Positions 25,467-38,389 of a stretch of DNA of 64,000 nt are shown piece after piece. The position numbers and the translations under genes are program-made. Origin of the DNA: Atrichornis clamosus (Eukaryota > Chordata > Aves > Passeriformes > Menuridae); the NCBI GenBank assembly GCA_013400975.1, contig WBMZ01011614.1, positions 173 to 64,172 on the forward strand, in the 5' to 3' direction. Within the stretch, counting starts at the first letter, position 1; each line of letters starts with the position of its first letter. Under the pieces are notes generated by a model. It worked only from the letters and a program-made list of their open reading frames with translations. It did no database searches and was not told the origin of the DNA.

Positions 25467-28400
25467 ATTCAGACCCAAAAATTTCCACCAAAGCAGTAGA
25501 CAGAACTTTTGTAAAGGTATTTTCCTCACCACTTTCTTTTTGGGAGCAAATAATTAGGATCAAATTACACCTGGTACCTATGAAATATTTGCTAGATTGT
25601 TGACTTTGCCTTTGAAGTTGTTCGAGTGGGTTTACCAACTCTACTTTCTAGGATGGATTTATAATTTCTTGGAAAGTAAGAGTCTACTCAATTGGTATTT
25701 TTATGGAAAGGAAAATTATTAGATGTGTAATTCTTCTGTGAAGATATAGATTTTAAGGATTGCCATCTGTTTTCAGAAACAGGCATCTAAAATTTTACTG
25801 ATTGTGAAGGATTTTGTCCTCCAATTTGTCATTTATGTATTTTTCTAAATATAATCTTGATGGCTAATTTTATATTAAGCATTGAAGCTTCCTAATGTAT
25901 ATATGAATAGCAGTGATTGTTGCTTTTTATATTGTTTCCCATTTAATGCCCCAGCATTTTGTTTTCCAGTTCTTAAAACAGTTAGCACAAACCACTACTA
26001 TATAAGAAACTCCTCTCAGACATGTTTGCATTGTGTTTTCTGTAGAATTTTTCTCTGTATTTAATTTCTTTTTTTTTACCAGAAAATTGATTGTTTGTCC
26101 GAAAAATAAATCTTCCTGGTGGCTCCATTCAGGCCAGGTCAAATTTGCCAAACCTATCAGCTTGAAAAAATGAATAAGTTCTGCAGATCTCTACTTTAGT
26201 GCTAGCAAAATAGTTTGATTTGAAAAACAGTAAAGTGAATGGCGTGGAATATAGTACCAGAGGAGGGAAGCATCTCCAAAACACTCTTACCGATACCTTA
26301 GTCGTGTCCGTCACTTACTGAAAAATATGGTGCTCTACCATTACTTTTCTCTGCAGGTGAATGGACCTGTGTTTTTCTTTTTCTAAAATAATGCTCTTGT
26401 GATCTAAGTTATTCTAGGTAGACTGATTTTGATCTTTTGTACTGGAAATGTTTTGCTCTGCATGAATTATAAAGGATGGATATACATTATCAATTTTTTT
26501 TTTTCTTAATTCTCTCTGCAGCCCCAATTCCTCTGTGTCCTCCTCAGCCTTTGGCTTACTCTAAATATGGGCCAACTACATTGCCCTAACCTGGTTGTGG
26601 AGATCAAAATAGATTTAGACAACATCAGAATTGGTAGGAAAACACTTTGGTTGAAATCCATCTGAATCACGTTTAGAATAGATTGAGCTGTAAGGTCTTT
26701 TTTGTTTTGTTTTGTTCTGATTCACTCACCATATAAGTAAATAGCCCATACACAGTAGAGTGGCATTAGCAGAAGAAACACCAAGCCAAATAACCTTTAG
26801 CCTCATGCATTGTCCTGGATGACACTTGATGAAATTTTCGTCTTCTTACAGGTAGGAGCTGAAACTTAATCTTTCGTAATCTTCATGGCTTCCTTTCCAT
26901 TGATTACTGGAGTTCATTTCATAGGGCTGTAATCTGATTGCTTAGCTAGACAACAAAAAAAAATTGCAGTTCCCACTATCTCAATCCTTAGTTCCAAGAA
27001 AACACCATGTGGAAAATTGCTAGTGTCCATACTACACTATACCACAATTATGATTTGAGGAGGGATTTTAGAAATTTCGGTTGCGTATGTCTGGCTATAA
27101 AAATGCCTTGTAAGGCTTTGTCTGTGCTTCAGGTAGTAATCAGAATCCAAAAACACTCTAATGTAATTAGTAGGGATTTCATACGATAGGCTTTGCTAGG
27201 ACTTTCAGAAGTATCTAGATGGTAGGATCTCATTCAAGATCTGATTTTTAGCTCTAACTGTGCAGATACCTCAAGTATATTTTTTCAGTATGGCAGTGTT
27301 TTTAAGATCAGAGTTGTATATTATTGTAGACTGCAAGATGTGAGATGAACTGTTTTGTTCTGTTGCACCATAATTTTCACCTAATGTTAAAAATAGCTAT
27401 TGGGTATGGGGTGGGATTCAGTCACTGACTGCTTTGTCTTAATTCTTGGACTTTCAAGAAGGATGCAATTGAAAGGCGTGGCTGAGGAAAGACAGGAGTA
27501 TATATTCCAAGTTTAGATCGATATGATGGTTTACTTCTCTTATTTGTGTGGTCCCACTGATAATTTATATCTAATTGCTGTTTTAAAAGGCTATTTGAAT
27601 AATAAGTGCTGGGAACACTACAAGCATATAAATGAACATGGCCACCCATAACATGCAAAACTACATTGACCTATACATTTCAAAATTAAATTTTACATTC
27701 TGTTGCTGCAGAGATCTTAACAGGTACATAAATGAAGGGGAATGTAGGTGGAAAAGTTAGTTGGATCTCTACCACTGTTTACGCCTAATAACACATTTAA
27801 TTAAAAGATATGCTTGTTGTTTCATCACAGATGAAACACCAGCATATTACTCAGGACGATTCTTGTTATTTGCTACTCTCATATTTCTAAAGCCAGCATC
27901 CAGTGCCTAAGAGTTAACATGTACAGATAAACTTTCAGCCAGATATTAATATTGCCTAATTAAGATACCTGTAGTATTTCTCAAATGCATAATCTTGACT
28001 TTGTCATCTTTTCTGTCCTTCATTTTTCTAGGAAATTTATGATTATATCATAAGACTCCATTTTAAACTGATATTTCATAAAATATATTACGAAAGTACT
28101 TAGACCAGATATGCAGATATTTACCTTAGTCTTTTTTATTAAAATTGCTATACATTCAAGTGGCCATCTTCCATTTTGATATTGAATACTGTAATTTTTC
28201 AGAGGATGCCATTTGACCTTCAAGTCTAGTGAACAGCTTGAGATTGGCAAATCATTGGATAAAACTGGTGAAACCTGTATAATAAAACAGGAGTGGAAAA
28301 GGAAAATAATCATGTAACTAAAGCTACGAAGTAGTGTATGCTTTTATTTTTGAATTTGTAAAAACAAAATCATATAGAATATCATTTTGCTTTCAGATAC

Positions 28401-28618
28401 TGTCAGGCAGCATAAGGCTCTTAGATTCCAAAAGTAATGTTTTGTTTTTCTTTCTTCTTTTTAGTTTCATATTGCTGCTAAATAAAAAGATGGTAGAACT
28501 TTATTTTTTAACCTAAGAAGGGGAAAATAAAATACAGCCACCTCTGGGTGAACAACAACAACAGCAAAAGAAGATGCTTACACTTTTATCCCTTGTGGAT
28601 TTCTTTTCAATATTTCAG
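25467..28618. other. DNA upstream of the convertase-like exon
   Basis: No repeat family is recognised. It contains one candidate untranslated exon (26522-26633, listed separately). No CpG island or TATA/initiator arrangement marks a promoter within this 3.1 kb. Confidence 0.5.
26522..26633 (+). other. Possible (untranslated) exon
   Basis: A strong acceptor, a T10 tract then CTTAATTCTCTCTGCAG, precedes 26522. A possible donor ATTG/GTAGGA ends the segment at 26633, giving 112 bases. Two of three frames contain stops. The open frame (PQFLCVLLSLWLTLN...) resembles nothing I know, and joined to the exon at 28619 it would stop at once. If real it would most likely be 5' UTR of the convertase-like gene. 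This rests on splice-site shape alone. Confidence 0.15.
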
Positions 28619-28796
28619 AGCAATGAACATACGGCTGTTATTATCAGCACTGGTGTATTTGTGGCGATGCCTATCAACATCCACCAGAGAGCAGGGCAGC
28701 TCCAAAACCCACATCTTTTATACTGTGGAAATTGATGGAGACAGCAACACAGCCAGCTTCTTGGCCAAACAACATGGAATGCAGTTCATTTCAAAG
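28619..28796 (+). CDS. Putative first coding exon of a proprotein-convertase-like protease
   Basis: The exon follows TTTCTTTTCAATATTTCAG and the start codon at 28623 has a purine at -3. Its 58 residues begin with a short basic stretch (MNIR) and a hydrophobic core (LLLSALVYLWRCLS), a good signal peptide, so secretory entry is inferred. Residues 33-58 (YTVEIDGDSNTASFLAKQHG then MQFISK) align without gaps to the start of the prodomain of furin/PC-type S8 proteases (W-A-V-x-I-x-G-G-x(3)-A-x(2)-I/V-A-x-x-x-G-F-x-N-x-G-Q). That prodomain acts as intramolecular chaperone and inhibitor. The reading ends at AAG/GTCAGC, close to where, as I recall, furin-family genes place their first coding intron. 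The donor is weak, and the usual G-G pair is G-D. An upstream in-frame ATG at 28548 would put a polar stretch before the signal and is less likely. The rest of the protease is not visible in the window. It could be a diverged paralogue or a decaying gene; no known PCSK member could be assigned. Confidence 0.45.
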
Positions 28797-31700
28797 GTCA
28801 GCGCATATTTAAACTTGCTTCATTACTCCCACCTTTATGCTTGAGATTTTCATTTTTTAAAAATCAGTTTACCTAGAGGTTCCTTTAGAGACAGAAAAAT
28901 GAAAGTGCTGAATCCTATTTTCATTTGGGGATATCAAGCTTTTTATCAAATTATAGAGGTGGCGTTTCAGAATATTTCATATCTGATCAGAAGGAAAATC
29001 CAAAAATAATTTTCTCTTTATTCAGGAGTCTTTCAGGCACTGGGACTGTTTTATTTATTACTTAATATTGTGCTCCAGTCAATCATTTTGAATTCAGACA
29101 GGAAAATGGAATTTTTATTTTTAAAAGGAAAAAATCCAGAGGAAAAATGCTATTGGAATAAAGCTGATTTTATTATTTTAAAAAATAAAAATATGTCTTC
29201 TCTTTCTCTGCTGCTTTATTTTCTTTTAATCAGAGTGCATTAATATGAAGACACGTATTAAACAAAAGATCTTACATAAAATCACATATTAGTTAATTAT
29301 AGGCATTCTTTTTCCAGACCATTTCTACAGCATGTATCACTGAGCTTGAGAAATTATGGCCTTGTAATACAATAAAGGAAAAATGTTTTTCTTCCTTTGG
29401 ACTAGTATCTCAATGCTCATGTTTTCTGTATGTGTGCTGTGTATGTGTATAAACATGAAGTATGTATTTATATTGCATTTGGCTTTATTTTAACTTTCCA
29501 TTGAAAGAAGGTTATTCCTGAGGTGCGTGTTAATACCCTGGGACACAGCCCAAATAGAAGAAACACATTTATATCTTTCATTTACAGTTACTGGTCTGTA
29601 AAACTGGACATGTATACCAGTGACACAGTGTTAAATTTTCCTGTTGCTTCTGGTCTAGAAACATATTGCATCAGTTGAAGTAGATCACAAATAAATTATT
29701 AAAACTTTTAATATGTTAATCTGTAGCAGCCTCCATTCATTGACCTGAAAGTTCTTTGCCAATTTTAATGAATTAAGCCTTGAAGTGCTCCTTTTGCTTT
29801 TATCTCTACTTCTCAGATGTGAAAAGCAGAGGTAGAGCAAGTAAAACAATTTGTTCAAGATCCACACAGGAAGTCTGTGGACCAGTGAGAAATGGAAAAA
29901 AACATTTCTAAATTTTCATTTCTGTGCTCCAGCTGTAAGAAATTATCCTAAGAGAGAAAATGTAATGAACTTATGAAGGAGAGGCAGGTTAGAATGACAA
30001 TGACACAGCCTTCCCAATGTGTTCCCCTTAGTGTATAAATATTAAAATTGCCACAGACTGTTGTACTGAGGATATTAATACTATGTTCAAAAAACCCAAC
30101 AAACAACACTGAGGTATTACACAATAAGTATTTTTTAAAGGGTGTCTTCAATGATAGGCTTGCAAAAAAGGATTTCTTCAGGGTATGAGTAGCATGGAGG
30201 TACTTTGTACAAGGGGAATAGATGACAGTTTCTGTTGCTATATAATCAGGGCACTATTTATAGATAGTTTGATGGAAAAATATTTGGTAGTATAACAGAA
30301 CCAGTCACACTGTAGTGTTAGTTCTGTAATATTTATCCAGGAAAACACCTCTTTTATTACAGTGATTATGAATAAGAAAAAGCAAAAGATGGAGAGAGAA
30401 ATGCGGGAGACATAGGAAGGGGTTTCCTCCTGTGAATTTACATTTTACAACCTGTTGTATAAGCAGCAGATACCTTTCTAAGCATTCTCATTTCAAATAT
30501 GGAAAAAAAAGCTTCTGTGATATTTAAAGCTTATGGTCTTTAAGCCATGAGGAGCACTGGTAAAGTATTAAAGATTCAAATATGATTAAGCTTAATATTT
30601 TTAAAAAGTTTTGTTGGCTTCTAATAAGCTTACAGCATGTGCTATGTGATAAGACAAGATGATATTAAAATATTATTTGGAAAAATAAACCTGTAAAACA
30701 TGATAAAACCTGTTGTGACTAAAATTTCTAGGTAGTCAGGAGTATTAGTAGTATTTCAGCTAGCAGTTATGCTCCTGTTTTAGATTCCCATATGACAAAG
30801 CATTTGAAACACGTACTTAAGTTCAATCCCTTTTCAGAAAAAAAAAAATCCTAATCATGTGCCTAAGTTAAATGGGATCTGGGCATGTCCTGAAGTGCTT
30901 TACTGGATAAGGCTGGGCTACTGAATGGGTCTCTTGGTGAAAAAACAGCTTTGTATGAGAAAAGTGACATCAAAGACTGAAAATGCTATCTTTTAAATAT
31001 GCTACTGTCACCACAGGAAACAGACTCCTGTAGAAATGGTAATTATGTGTAACTGTGACATCCTTGCTTCAGCATGTTAGCTGCAATTTAGAGTTACAGT
31101 TTAAAGGCCTAACTTCCCTTTGGCATCAGGGTTCACTTTTACTATGATACAGTGGATAAAGGCAGTGAGTTAAGTGTGTTGCTTTGGAATGTTTTCTCTC
31201 ATTAAATGGTGTTACTTATTAATATGCAGATGCTTGGCAACAGAGTAGGAAAATTGTAAGTGTGAAAAAGGCTACCAATTATGTATCACACTGGAATGCA
31301 CTCTTGAATTACATTTAGCTGTGAAATCCAAAATGGTAAACTTTTGACATTGGTTGCAATAGTATTTCTTTTCACATTCTGTACCAGCCCTAATTTACCA
31401 ATGGCAAAAGTGTAGATGAGTTTTTTTAAAAGTTACTGTTATGATTTCTCTTAAACTTAAAACCACTGACTTAAAGTTTCTGTTATCAAAACACATTACA
31501 TACTGTGAGGATACCCCCAGCATGCAGGAGTGTCTCACCAGTTCTAACCTAATCAAAATATTTTGCAAAGAAATGCTTACTTTGCTTCTAAGTTTTGCAT
31601 TTCTAGGTGATAGCATTTCACTTAGTAAAGATTAAAGAAGACAGCAAATATTAAATATAATTATATATCAGAGGTATACATTAAAATCAAGTGGATGTTA

Positions 31701-34198
31701 GGATTCTTTCGCACTGCTGTATTTTGAGTCAGCTAATTTTCTTTGTTTTAATCACTATTGTAATGTAGACTGCACACGAGTCTTGTTTCTACTGTGAAAA
31801 TAACTTTTTGTGGTACTGCTAGGTGGCAGAAATAGGGGATATAGTGCCAACTACTTCAACTTCATTCTCGTTTCCTTCCCCACTATTTAAGATGGAGGTT
31901 GTAGAGAAGAAATACTTCATAGCATTGCTCTAGACTCAGGAGGAAGAAGGTGGCAAAAGACTAAAACTTGAAAAGGAAGGGCCTGCACACCAACTGTGGG
32001 TCATCAAGAAGAGTATCTTTTTTTGTCTGTGTAGGGCCTCATCCTCACCTTAGTGAAGACTACAGAAAACCTCACATTGACTTTCAAGGGATGGTAGAAG
32101 AAGAAATGTTACTATGTAAATGTGTCTGAGAAGCAAATATCACCAGTACTTAAACTGTGTGAGAGACTCATATGAAAACAAAGTGAAAAAATTGCAAATT
32201 TTATCTCGGTCTTCTAGCTCTTCAAAGTAATATTTTTGGTATCATATTTTACATTTTTCTCCCGTGCAAACGCAAAAACATGAAGAAACACGGGGGAAGC
32301 TATACCTAAAATCAGTTTATGCTCCATTTATTTAAAAAAATGAAGATCTTATAGAAATAGTTTTAATTGATAGCTCTCTTAGCTGAGATTTGAAAGTGAA
32401 CACCAAGTTTCTTACAAAAGTTAGATAAAAGAAACATATAAAGTTTTTCTGTGGGTTGCTCTTTTTTTTTTAATTTGTATTAGTAAACGTTTTGTATAAT
32501 GGTGAATTTCAATCTCAAAGTGAAACTTGGAAGGCTGAGTAATGGTAGAAATGAAGTTTACTGACAAATATATTACTGATGCATGAATTGCTTAAAACCC
32601 TCTGTTTAATTGCTGAATCAGTTTTGAAGACTTTGATAAATGCATACACACGTATGTATATAGGTATGCACATAAGTATAATGCATAGAGGAGTGTGTGC
32701 TTGGACACACACACCCAGTACATACTTATCTAAGTATATAAATGCAAATATGTTCCAAATTTAATTTGCAACTAAGTTTCCTAGATGTATCGGGTATTTA
32801 TTTTTCATCGACAAAACTCTGAAAAGTATTGTATAAAAGGTACATGATTTTTGAGAATTATATCTAAGAATTTCTTCTTGACAATGTACACTGGGAACAC
32901 CTGCAGTGAAGTTCAAGATCTTAATATTCCTAAACTTGTTTAGAAACTCCAAGCAAGTCTTGGATTTAAAAAAATGAAGATTTGAAATGAATGATTCTGA
33001 TCATGAGTCAAAAATTGATTGTACGTCTGTATATATATATATATATATATATATGTATTCAGAAGGTAAAGTCTAGCTGGGCAGCAAACCCCACTTTTAA
33101 TAAAAATGGGTTTAATACAGATACTTTCTAGAAATGAAAACAAGAATGCTGAATGACATTTTGACTGTAAGCAAGATTATTTTCATATTTCTCTCCCTAT
33201 TTTTTCTTACTTCTTTTTGTTTTTAAATTGCCCTTTTTCTTTCATTCTCTTCTTTTAACATTTCCTTTCTCAGTTTAAAGAAAATTTTAGTGATTTCATG
33301 ATCATTTCTGTTTCCCAAAGCCTATATATTCTTTAGCCATCTTCCCAGGATATTTTGCAAGCTGTAAGCAGTGCAGTTATAACATAATGTATAGCATAAG
33401 GTTTCTAAGAGTATTTATTACTCTTATTTTATGATAAATCCCTTCAATATTATTGTACCTTTAAAAGTCAAAGTATACAAAATCTAAGGAAACTATGGAA
33501 ATAATTCTTGCTGAGCTGGATACAGGTATAATAGATCCCATTCAAGAATGACTGTTAATTTACATGACCTCACTCTGTGGTAAATTGTTTTGAATCAGTC
33601 TTTTTCTTTCAAGTTTTACAGCACACTTTTTACGTATTCTATTTGTTCACAGTAAGTTATGGGATGAGCATTTGTCCCCATTTTCCCCCTACTCTACTGC
33701 TTTTATTTATATGGAAAGAATCTTAAATTTAAATTGCTACTTTAAAATTTATTTTCTCCGTATGTTTTTGTTACAGAAGACAAAGAGATACACCAAGCTT
33801 TTTAAATGGGAAAAAACCAAGGTATTTGTTATGGGTTTTGATTATTAGTGGAGTTAATTCCTTTGCCTTGGAATTATGTGCAAGAAAATTTAGGATTTTT
33901 TTAGAAGGGAGAGGGGTCTGGAATTGTGACAGATACTTCTGTTACTCTTCTCTCTGCCATCCTGTGAAGCTGCCAGTGTCCAGAAGGTCTACCTGTTCCC
34001 CTTGTGGCAAAGTGAGGAACAATCCCTGCTTCACACTGAAGTCTAAAAGTAATAGTGATGGGAATAGCACAGCTTGGGTGGTGCTGAGTTTGTAAACACA
34101 GCTAATGAATACTTGATGATTTGAAAATACTGTCAAGATTTTTAACAAGACATACTACAGAATGAGCTTTCATTGTTTTTCACTTGCTTACATATGTG
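28797..34198. other. Intron-like DNA downstream of the convertase exon
   Basis: About 5.4 kb, AT-rich, without a recognised repeat family except the TA microsatellite at 33030. No second prodomain exon or dibasic cleavage block (R/K-x-K/R-R) behind a good acceptor was identified. A 45-bp open segment at 33778-33822 is discussed under rejected items. Confidence 0.5.
33030..33054. repeat. (TA)n microsatellite
   Basis: An uninterrupted run of about 12 TA units ends in TG. Confidence 0.95.
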
Positions 34199-34410
34199 AT
34201 CAGAGAACCATAGGAAATGCTTAGTTGGAAGGAACCTACAAGGATCATCCAGTCTGACACAGGACAGTCCCAAGAGTCACACCATGTGCCTGAGAGCATT
34301 GCCCAAATGCTTCTTGAACTCTGTCAGGCCTGGTGCTCTGACCACTTCCATGGGGAGTCTGTTCCAGTGCCCAAGTGCCTTCTGGAGGAAAAAAGCTATT
34401 CCTAATATTC
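34199..34410 (-). mobile_element. CR1 LINE, 3' end fragment
   Basis: The plus-strand sequence AGTTGGAAGGAACCTACAAG, GATCATCCAGTCTGACAC, then CACTTCCATGGGGAGTCTG and TTCCAGTGCCC are reverse-complement landmarks of the CR1 3' UTR. It is a minus-strand copy of about 210 bp. The 62-codon frame across it is spurious. Confidence 0.92.
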
Positions 34411-36484
34411 AACATACATATTATAACTGATGTTTTCTATAGAATGGCAATTACTAATTCATCCTGTTTTTGTTAAAAAATGATACTTTCCTCACATATT
34501 CTGCTTCTGGAGTAATGTTTGCTTTCAAAGAAAGGCACATTAGTCAATCTGTAACATAAAATTAATACCCTCTTCAGTCATTTATTGCAGATTATTATTT
34601 GGTACAAGTGTAAAGTAGCAGCATCTGTTCTTGTAATCTCAGCTAAAAATTCTCTTGAATCTTTTGAGCATTATAAGTTGTAGATTCAGAAGGACAGTAC
34701 ATCTTTTCCATGTTCTTGTCTGTGCTGTAAATCACTGTTCAGTTGTGTATGTGACAACAGCTAATGTATTCACCCTTCTACCTGGTGAATGCTCCTGTGC
34801 TTGAGAAGGGCTTTGCAGAAAGGCAGAGAATTATGAGCACTCATTAGTTATTACCAATTTATGCTAATATACAAGGAAAGTAATCATTTAATCGTTCTGA
34901 TGGAAATGATGGGCATGATTCACAGGAGATGTAAATTGCTACAGCCCTGTTTAAATCAATGAAACTATACTGATATGTGCCAGCTGAGAATCACGTCCCT
35001 CCTCTTTATTTGAATAATTTAATGGTAGCCTGACCAGTCCATTCAAGAATACACTTAATAAGAACAATCCTATATTGAAACTGGAATGTAATATTAGACA
35101 AATTTTAAAAATATTTTTTTCTCTCTATTGTCCTGTTTAGTGGACGTGTCTTGGCTAGATAAAGTTTAAGCTTTGAAGCTGGTTGCATAACGGTACATTT
35201 AGCAAAAACCACAATGTGGAAATATATTAGAAAATATATTTTCACAATACTGCCAAAACAACCTCTTTTTGATGACTTTTAAAATAATGTAAAAATACTT
35301 ATTTTACTTCTGTGTTCTGTCTATCCTTTATCTTACCTGATCTGGTGTTAAAATAGTAACTGTGGGGCAAAAGAAAGATGAATGAGAAAGAGCAAATCAC
35401 TGTGATTCAACTAGGTCTTGCTTATGAAGGAATATTCCCCATTAAATATATTCATTTCAGATTCTGGATACCTGTCATTCTAAGGAAAATGTATAAACAT
35501 GGTTCCAGTGTTTTATTTATTTGAATGAAAATATCTCAAATAAAATTATGAAATTGCAAACTCTCCCTGGAATTACAACAAATGTTTCTTCTCACTTCAT
35601 GTACCTCTGGGACTGTAGCAGTGGAAAATGGTAGCAAAACTCCATAAATTTGCCAGATGCTTGGTACCGGGTTCCTGGCATACATTTAATACCTTGCTAT
35701 TTTTGTCCCTGAAAGGAGAAAAAAAAGTCAAGATAAATTTGAATTTTGTTTAATTTAAAACAAATGAATACGCTAATATATGCACATCTATTTTTTTCGG
35801 TGATTGCCAGAGGTGTTTAGCAAACTGATGTCAATGCATTGTGTGTGCATGTATTACATACATGGAATTGCATGGGTTCTATGTATGCATGGAATATATG
35901 GTGGGCCAAGTCATTTATTTCTATCAACTGACTGTGGAAGGTTCATGGTTTCTTAAGAGCAGTTTGATTTTAAGAATTTTGATGTCAGACATTTGAAGTT
36001 GTAGAGTTTCCTGCATCTTTTAAGTTGTTTTAAAAAATGAATTTTGCACTGCTGAGATCCAGCTTAGTTTTGGGGCTGCATTGATAGGCTGCTTTACTTC
36101 GTAAGTTGATGTAATGTCAAATTTAAGCTCTGGAACATGGATTTTAAGAGAGAACTGAGACAAAGAGAAGAGAAGATTGCTTCACTTGAACAATCACTTC
36201 AATATTTTTTGTACTTTGCTTAATTGTTTAACCATTACAGTGCTTTTTATTTGTGTAACACACTTCATTCAATATTGTAAAGGAAATTTGCACAGCATTT
36301 TTCCCCCTCAAAATGAAATATCCCAGCAAAACAAAAATTAATCTTTTAATCTGTAAACTTCTTGATTTTTAATTTTAAATGTTAAAATTTATAAAATAAA
36401 AATAAAACATATTAAAAAAAAGAAGTACCAAATATTAGGCAGAAATTTTACATTTTGTCTTGGACAATTTAAAAAAAAAATTCT
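34411..36484. other. Unique AT-rich DNA
   Basis: No gene or repeat family is recognised. The end (36300-36480) is strongly A/T low-complexity, up to the CR1 tail that follows. Confidence 0.55.
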
Positions 36485-37095
36485 ACTAAATTTGCAGAGT
36501 TAGAGCATGATGGAAGTTGGAAGGGATCCCTGGAAGTCATCTAGTCCAACCCGTCGGCTCAAGCAGGGCCACATAGACTCAGTTACCCAGGACGATACTC
36601 AGACAACCTTTGAACATCTCCAAGGATGGAGATTCCACAACCTGTCTGGGTGATCTGTGCCAGTGCTTGGTCACAGAACATCTCCAAGGATGGAGATTCC
36701 ACAACCTGTCTGGGTGATCTGTGCCAGTGCTTGGTCTCTCTCACAGTGAAAACACTGTTTTTTGGTGTTCAGGATGTTCAGAAGGTCTTTCCTGTGTTTC
36801 AGTTTGTGCCCATTGCTTCTTGTCCTGTCATAGGGTACCACTGAAAAAAGCCTGATCCCCTCTTTTTCATTTCCTCGCTTCAGGTAATTGTACACATTCT
36901 CCCTCAGCCTTCTTCTCCTCCCGGCTAAACAGCCCAAGCTCTTTCAGCCTTTCCTTGTAGGAGAAATGCCCCTGTTCCTTCACTATCTTCACTGAACTCT
37001 GCCCAGTAGCTCCACATCTCTCTTGTACTGGAAAGCCTAGAACGGGATGCAGCAGTCCAGGTGTGACCTCACCAGCCTCCTTACCCAGAGTCCTC
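36485..37095 (-). mobile_element. CR1 LINE, 3' end with internal duplication
   Basis: A minus-strand CR1 copy. On the plus strand it reads GATGGAAGTTGGAAGGGATCC, CATCTAGTCCAACCC, then GGATGGAGATTCCACAACCTG, CAGAAGGTCTTTCCTGTGTTTC, CTCAGCCTTCTTCTCCTCCC and GCAGTCCAGGTGTGACCTCACC. These are 3' UTR and ORF2 C-terminal landmarks in inverse order. The minus-strand frame still shows RLKELGLFSREEKKAEGE. It is rather well preserved, so probably younger than the copies at 1.9-5 kb. It contains a perfect tandem duplication, listed separately. Confidence 0.95.
36612..36736. repeat. Perfect 61-bp tandem duplication within CR1
   Basis: Bases 36612-36672 and 36676-36736 are identical over 61 positions, separated by 3 bases (period 64). 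CR1 itself has one copy of this block, the part containing GGATGGAGATTCCACAACC. Identity of the two copies inside an otherwise diverged repeat means either a recent duplication or an assembly/collapse artefact. Confidence 0.95.
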
Positions 37096-37787
37096 ACTCT
37101 TTCTTTCTAATTCTCTTGTTCTGACCAGCAAACTCAAGTTTCTTGGTTTTTTTCCAGCTCTGGTTATCACAGTCATTTTGTATATTGACAAGATCAATAA
37201 TTTCAAGGCCACATTAATGCTTTAATAGCAGATGCTGGAATAAAGTCCATAAGTCCCATTTGCTGCTGTCTATAGGGAGACAATGCTAGTGAAAATACAA
37301 ATCAAAGCAATTTTAAAGAGGAAGTCTGGATAGTCCTTAATTTCTGTCCTGAAAGCAATAGCACAGTGGTGGGGAGAGACTGCAGTGGTCTTGAGAGGAT
37401 AATAGCTCAGAGAATTTAATAATTCTTTGGAAATGTTGATTGAAATAGTAGTAATATAAATGTAATATAAGATTTTGTTTAATACTAAAATACATTGAGC
37501 TAAGTGATAATACAATGATAAGGCAGATATTTTTCTCACTCCTTTGACTTGTGTACTCAGAGAGTTTCTATATATGGATTGTTCTTCCTTCCAATCAAAA
37601 CGGTTTCCTACTGTAGTGTGATCTGTCAGAGTCTGTGTAGACAAAAAGGCAGCAGCAGGCAACTGAGGATTTGGCAGGTAGAAACAGAATAATAGGTAAG
37701 GATGAAAATATTTCACCATCAATAGACATGAAAGTTTTGTAGAAAAAAGCCCAGTAACAAATGTCATCTTCTATAACTTAAATCGTG

Positions 37788-37810
37788 CATCATCATCATC
37801 ACCATCATCA
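37788..37810. repeat. (CAT)n microsatellite
   Basis: Seven ATC units with one CAC interruption. Confidence 0.9.
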
Positions 37811-38289
37811 GTAAGGTTTTTTTCAAGAACTTTCTTCACCATACAAACTAGCAGGTGAGATTATCGAGCATTGTGATGCTTGGGAAGAGGTGATTCTGAC
37901 AGGTACCCAAAATGTGAGTGTACTTGCAGGTATTACTACTTTTTCTCAAGGACTGTGATAAAAAACTGCTGTGCAGTTGATGACACAGTGCCAGTGTGAA
38001 TGAAGAGTTTGTCCCCAGGAATATAGAGACCATGTCTGCAGGCATGTAGAAAGAACAAGAAACCAAAGAACCAAGAAACCTGAAAGGTCTTCAAAAAGAT
38101 TGGTTTTCATATGCTGAAATCTTGGAGAGTCTCAACTGGGTTCAGCATCACATGAGAAAGCTGTTTTGCAGTCAGGATCAAAACTGTATTTGTCTTCTTT
38201 GGCATATGTTAGCATCTTCAAAGATTTGCCTCATTCCTGATCTGTGAGTATTTCTAATCAGTGTGTCTGAGTGTGCATATCACAGCATG

Positions 38290-38312
38290 CACACACATAC
38301 ACACACGCACAG
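38290..38312. repeat. Interrupted (CA)n microsatellite
   Basis: CA repeats with TA and CG interruptions. Confidence 0.8.
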
Positions 38313-38389
38313 GCAAACAAGCACCTGTGTGCACTTTTATTGCACTTCTTTTGGGGACTGCCACAGCTTTGTGTGCCCTCTCTACATGT

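Larger units (their letters stand above)
37096..38389. other. Unique DNA with the window's longest open frame
   Basis: The minus-strand frame 37270-37767 is 165 codons (starts MTFVTGLFSTKLSCLLMVKY) but shows no family motif, no domain order and no splice or Kozak support. It is recorded as an observation, not a gene. A CAT microsatellite (37788-37810) and a CA-rich run (38290-38312) follow. Confidence 0.45.

Noticed and set aside
33778..33822. 45-bp open segment after a strong acceptor (TTTTTGTTACAG) as a second convertase exon
   Set aside because: The Lys-rich peptide has no fit to the second half of an S8 prodomain, and the donor GTATTT is poor.
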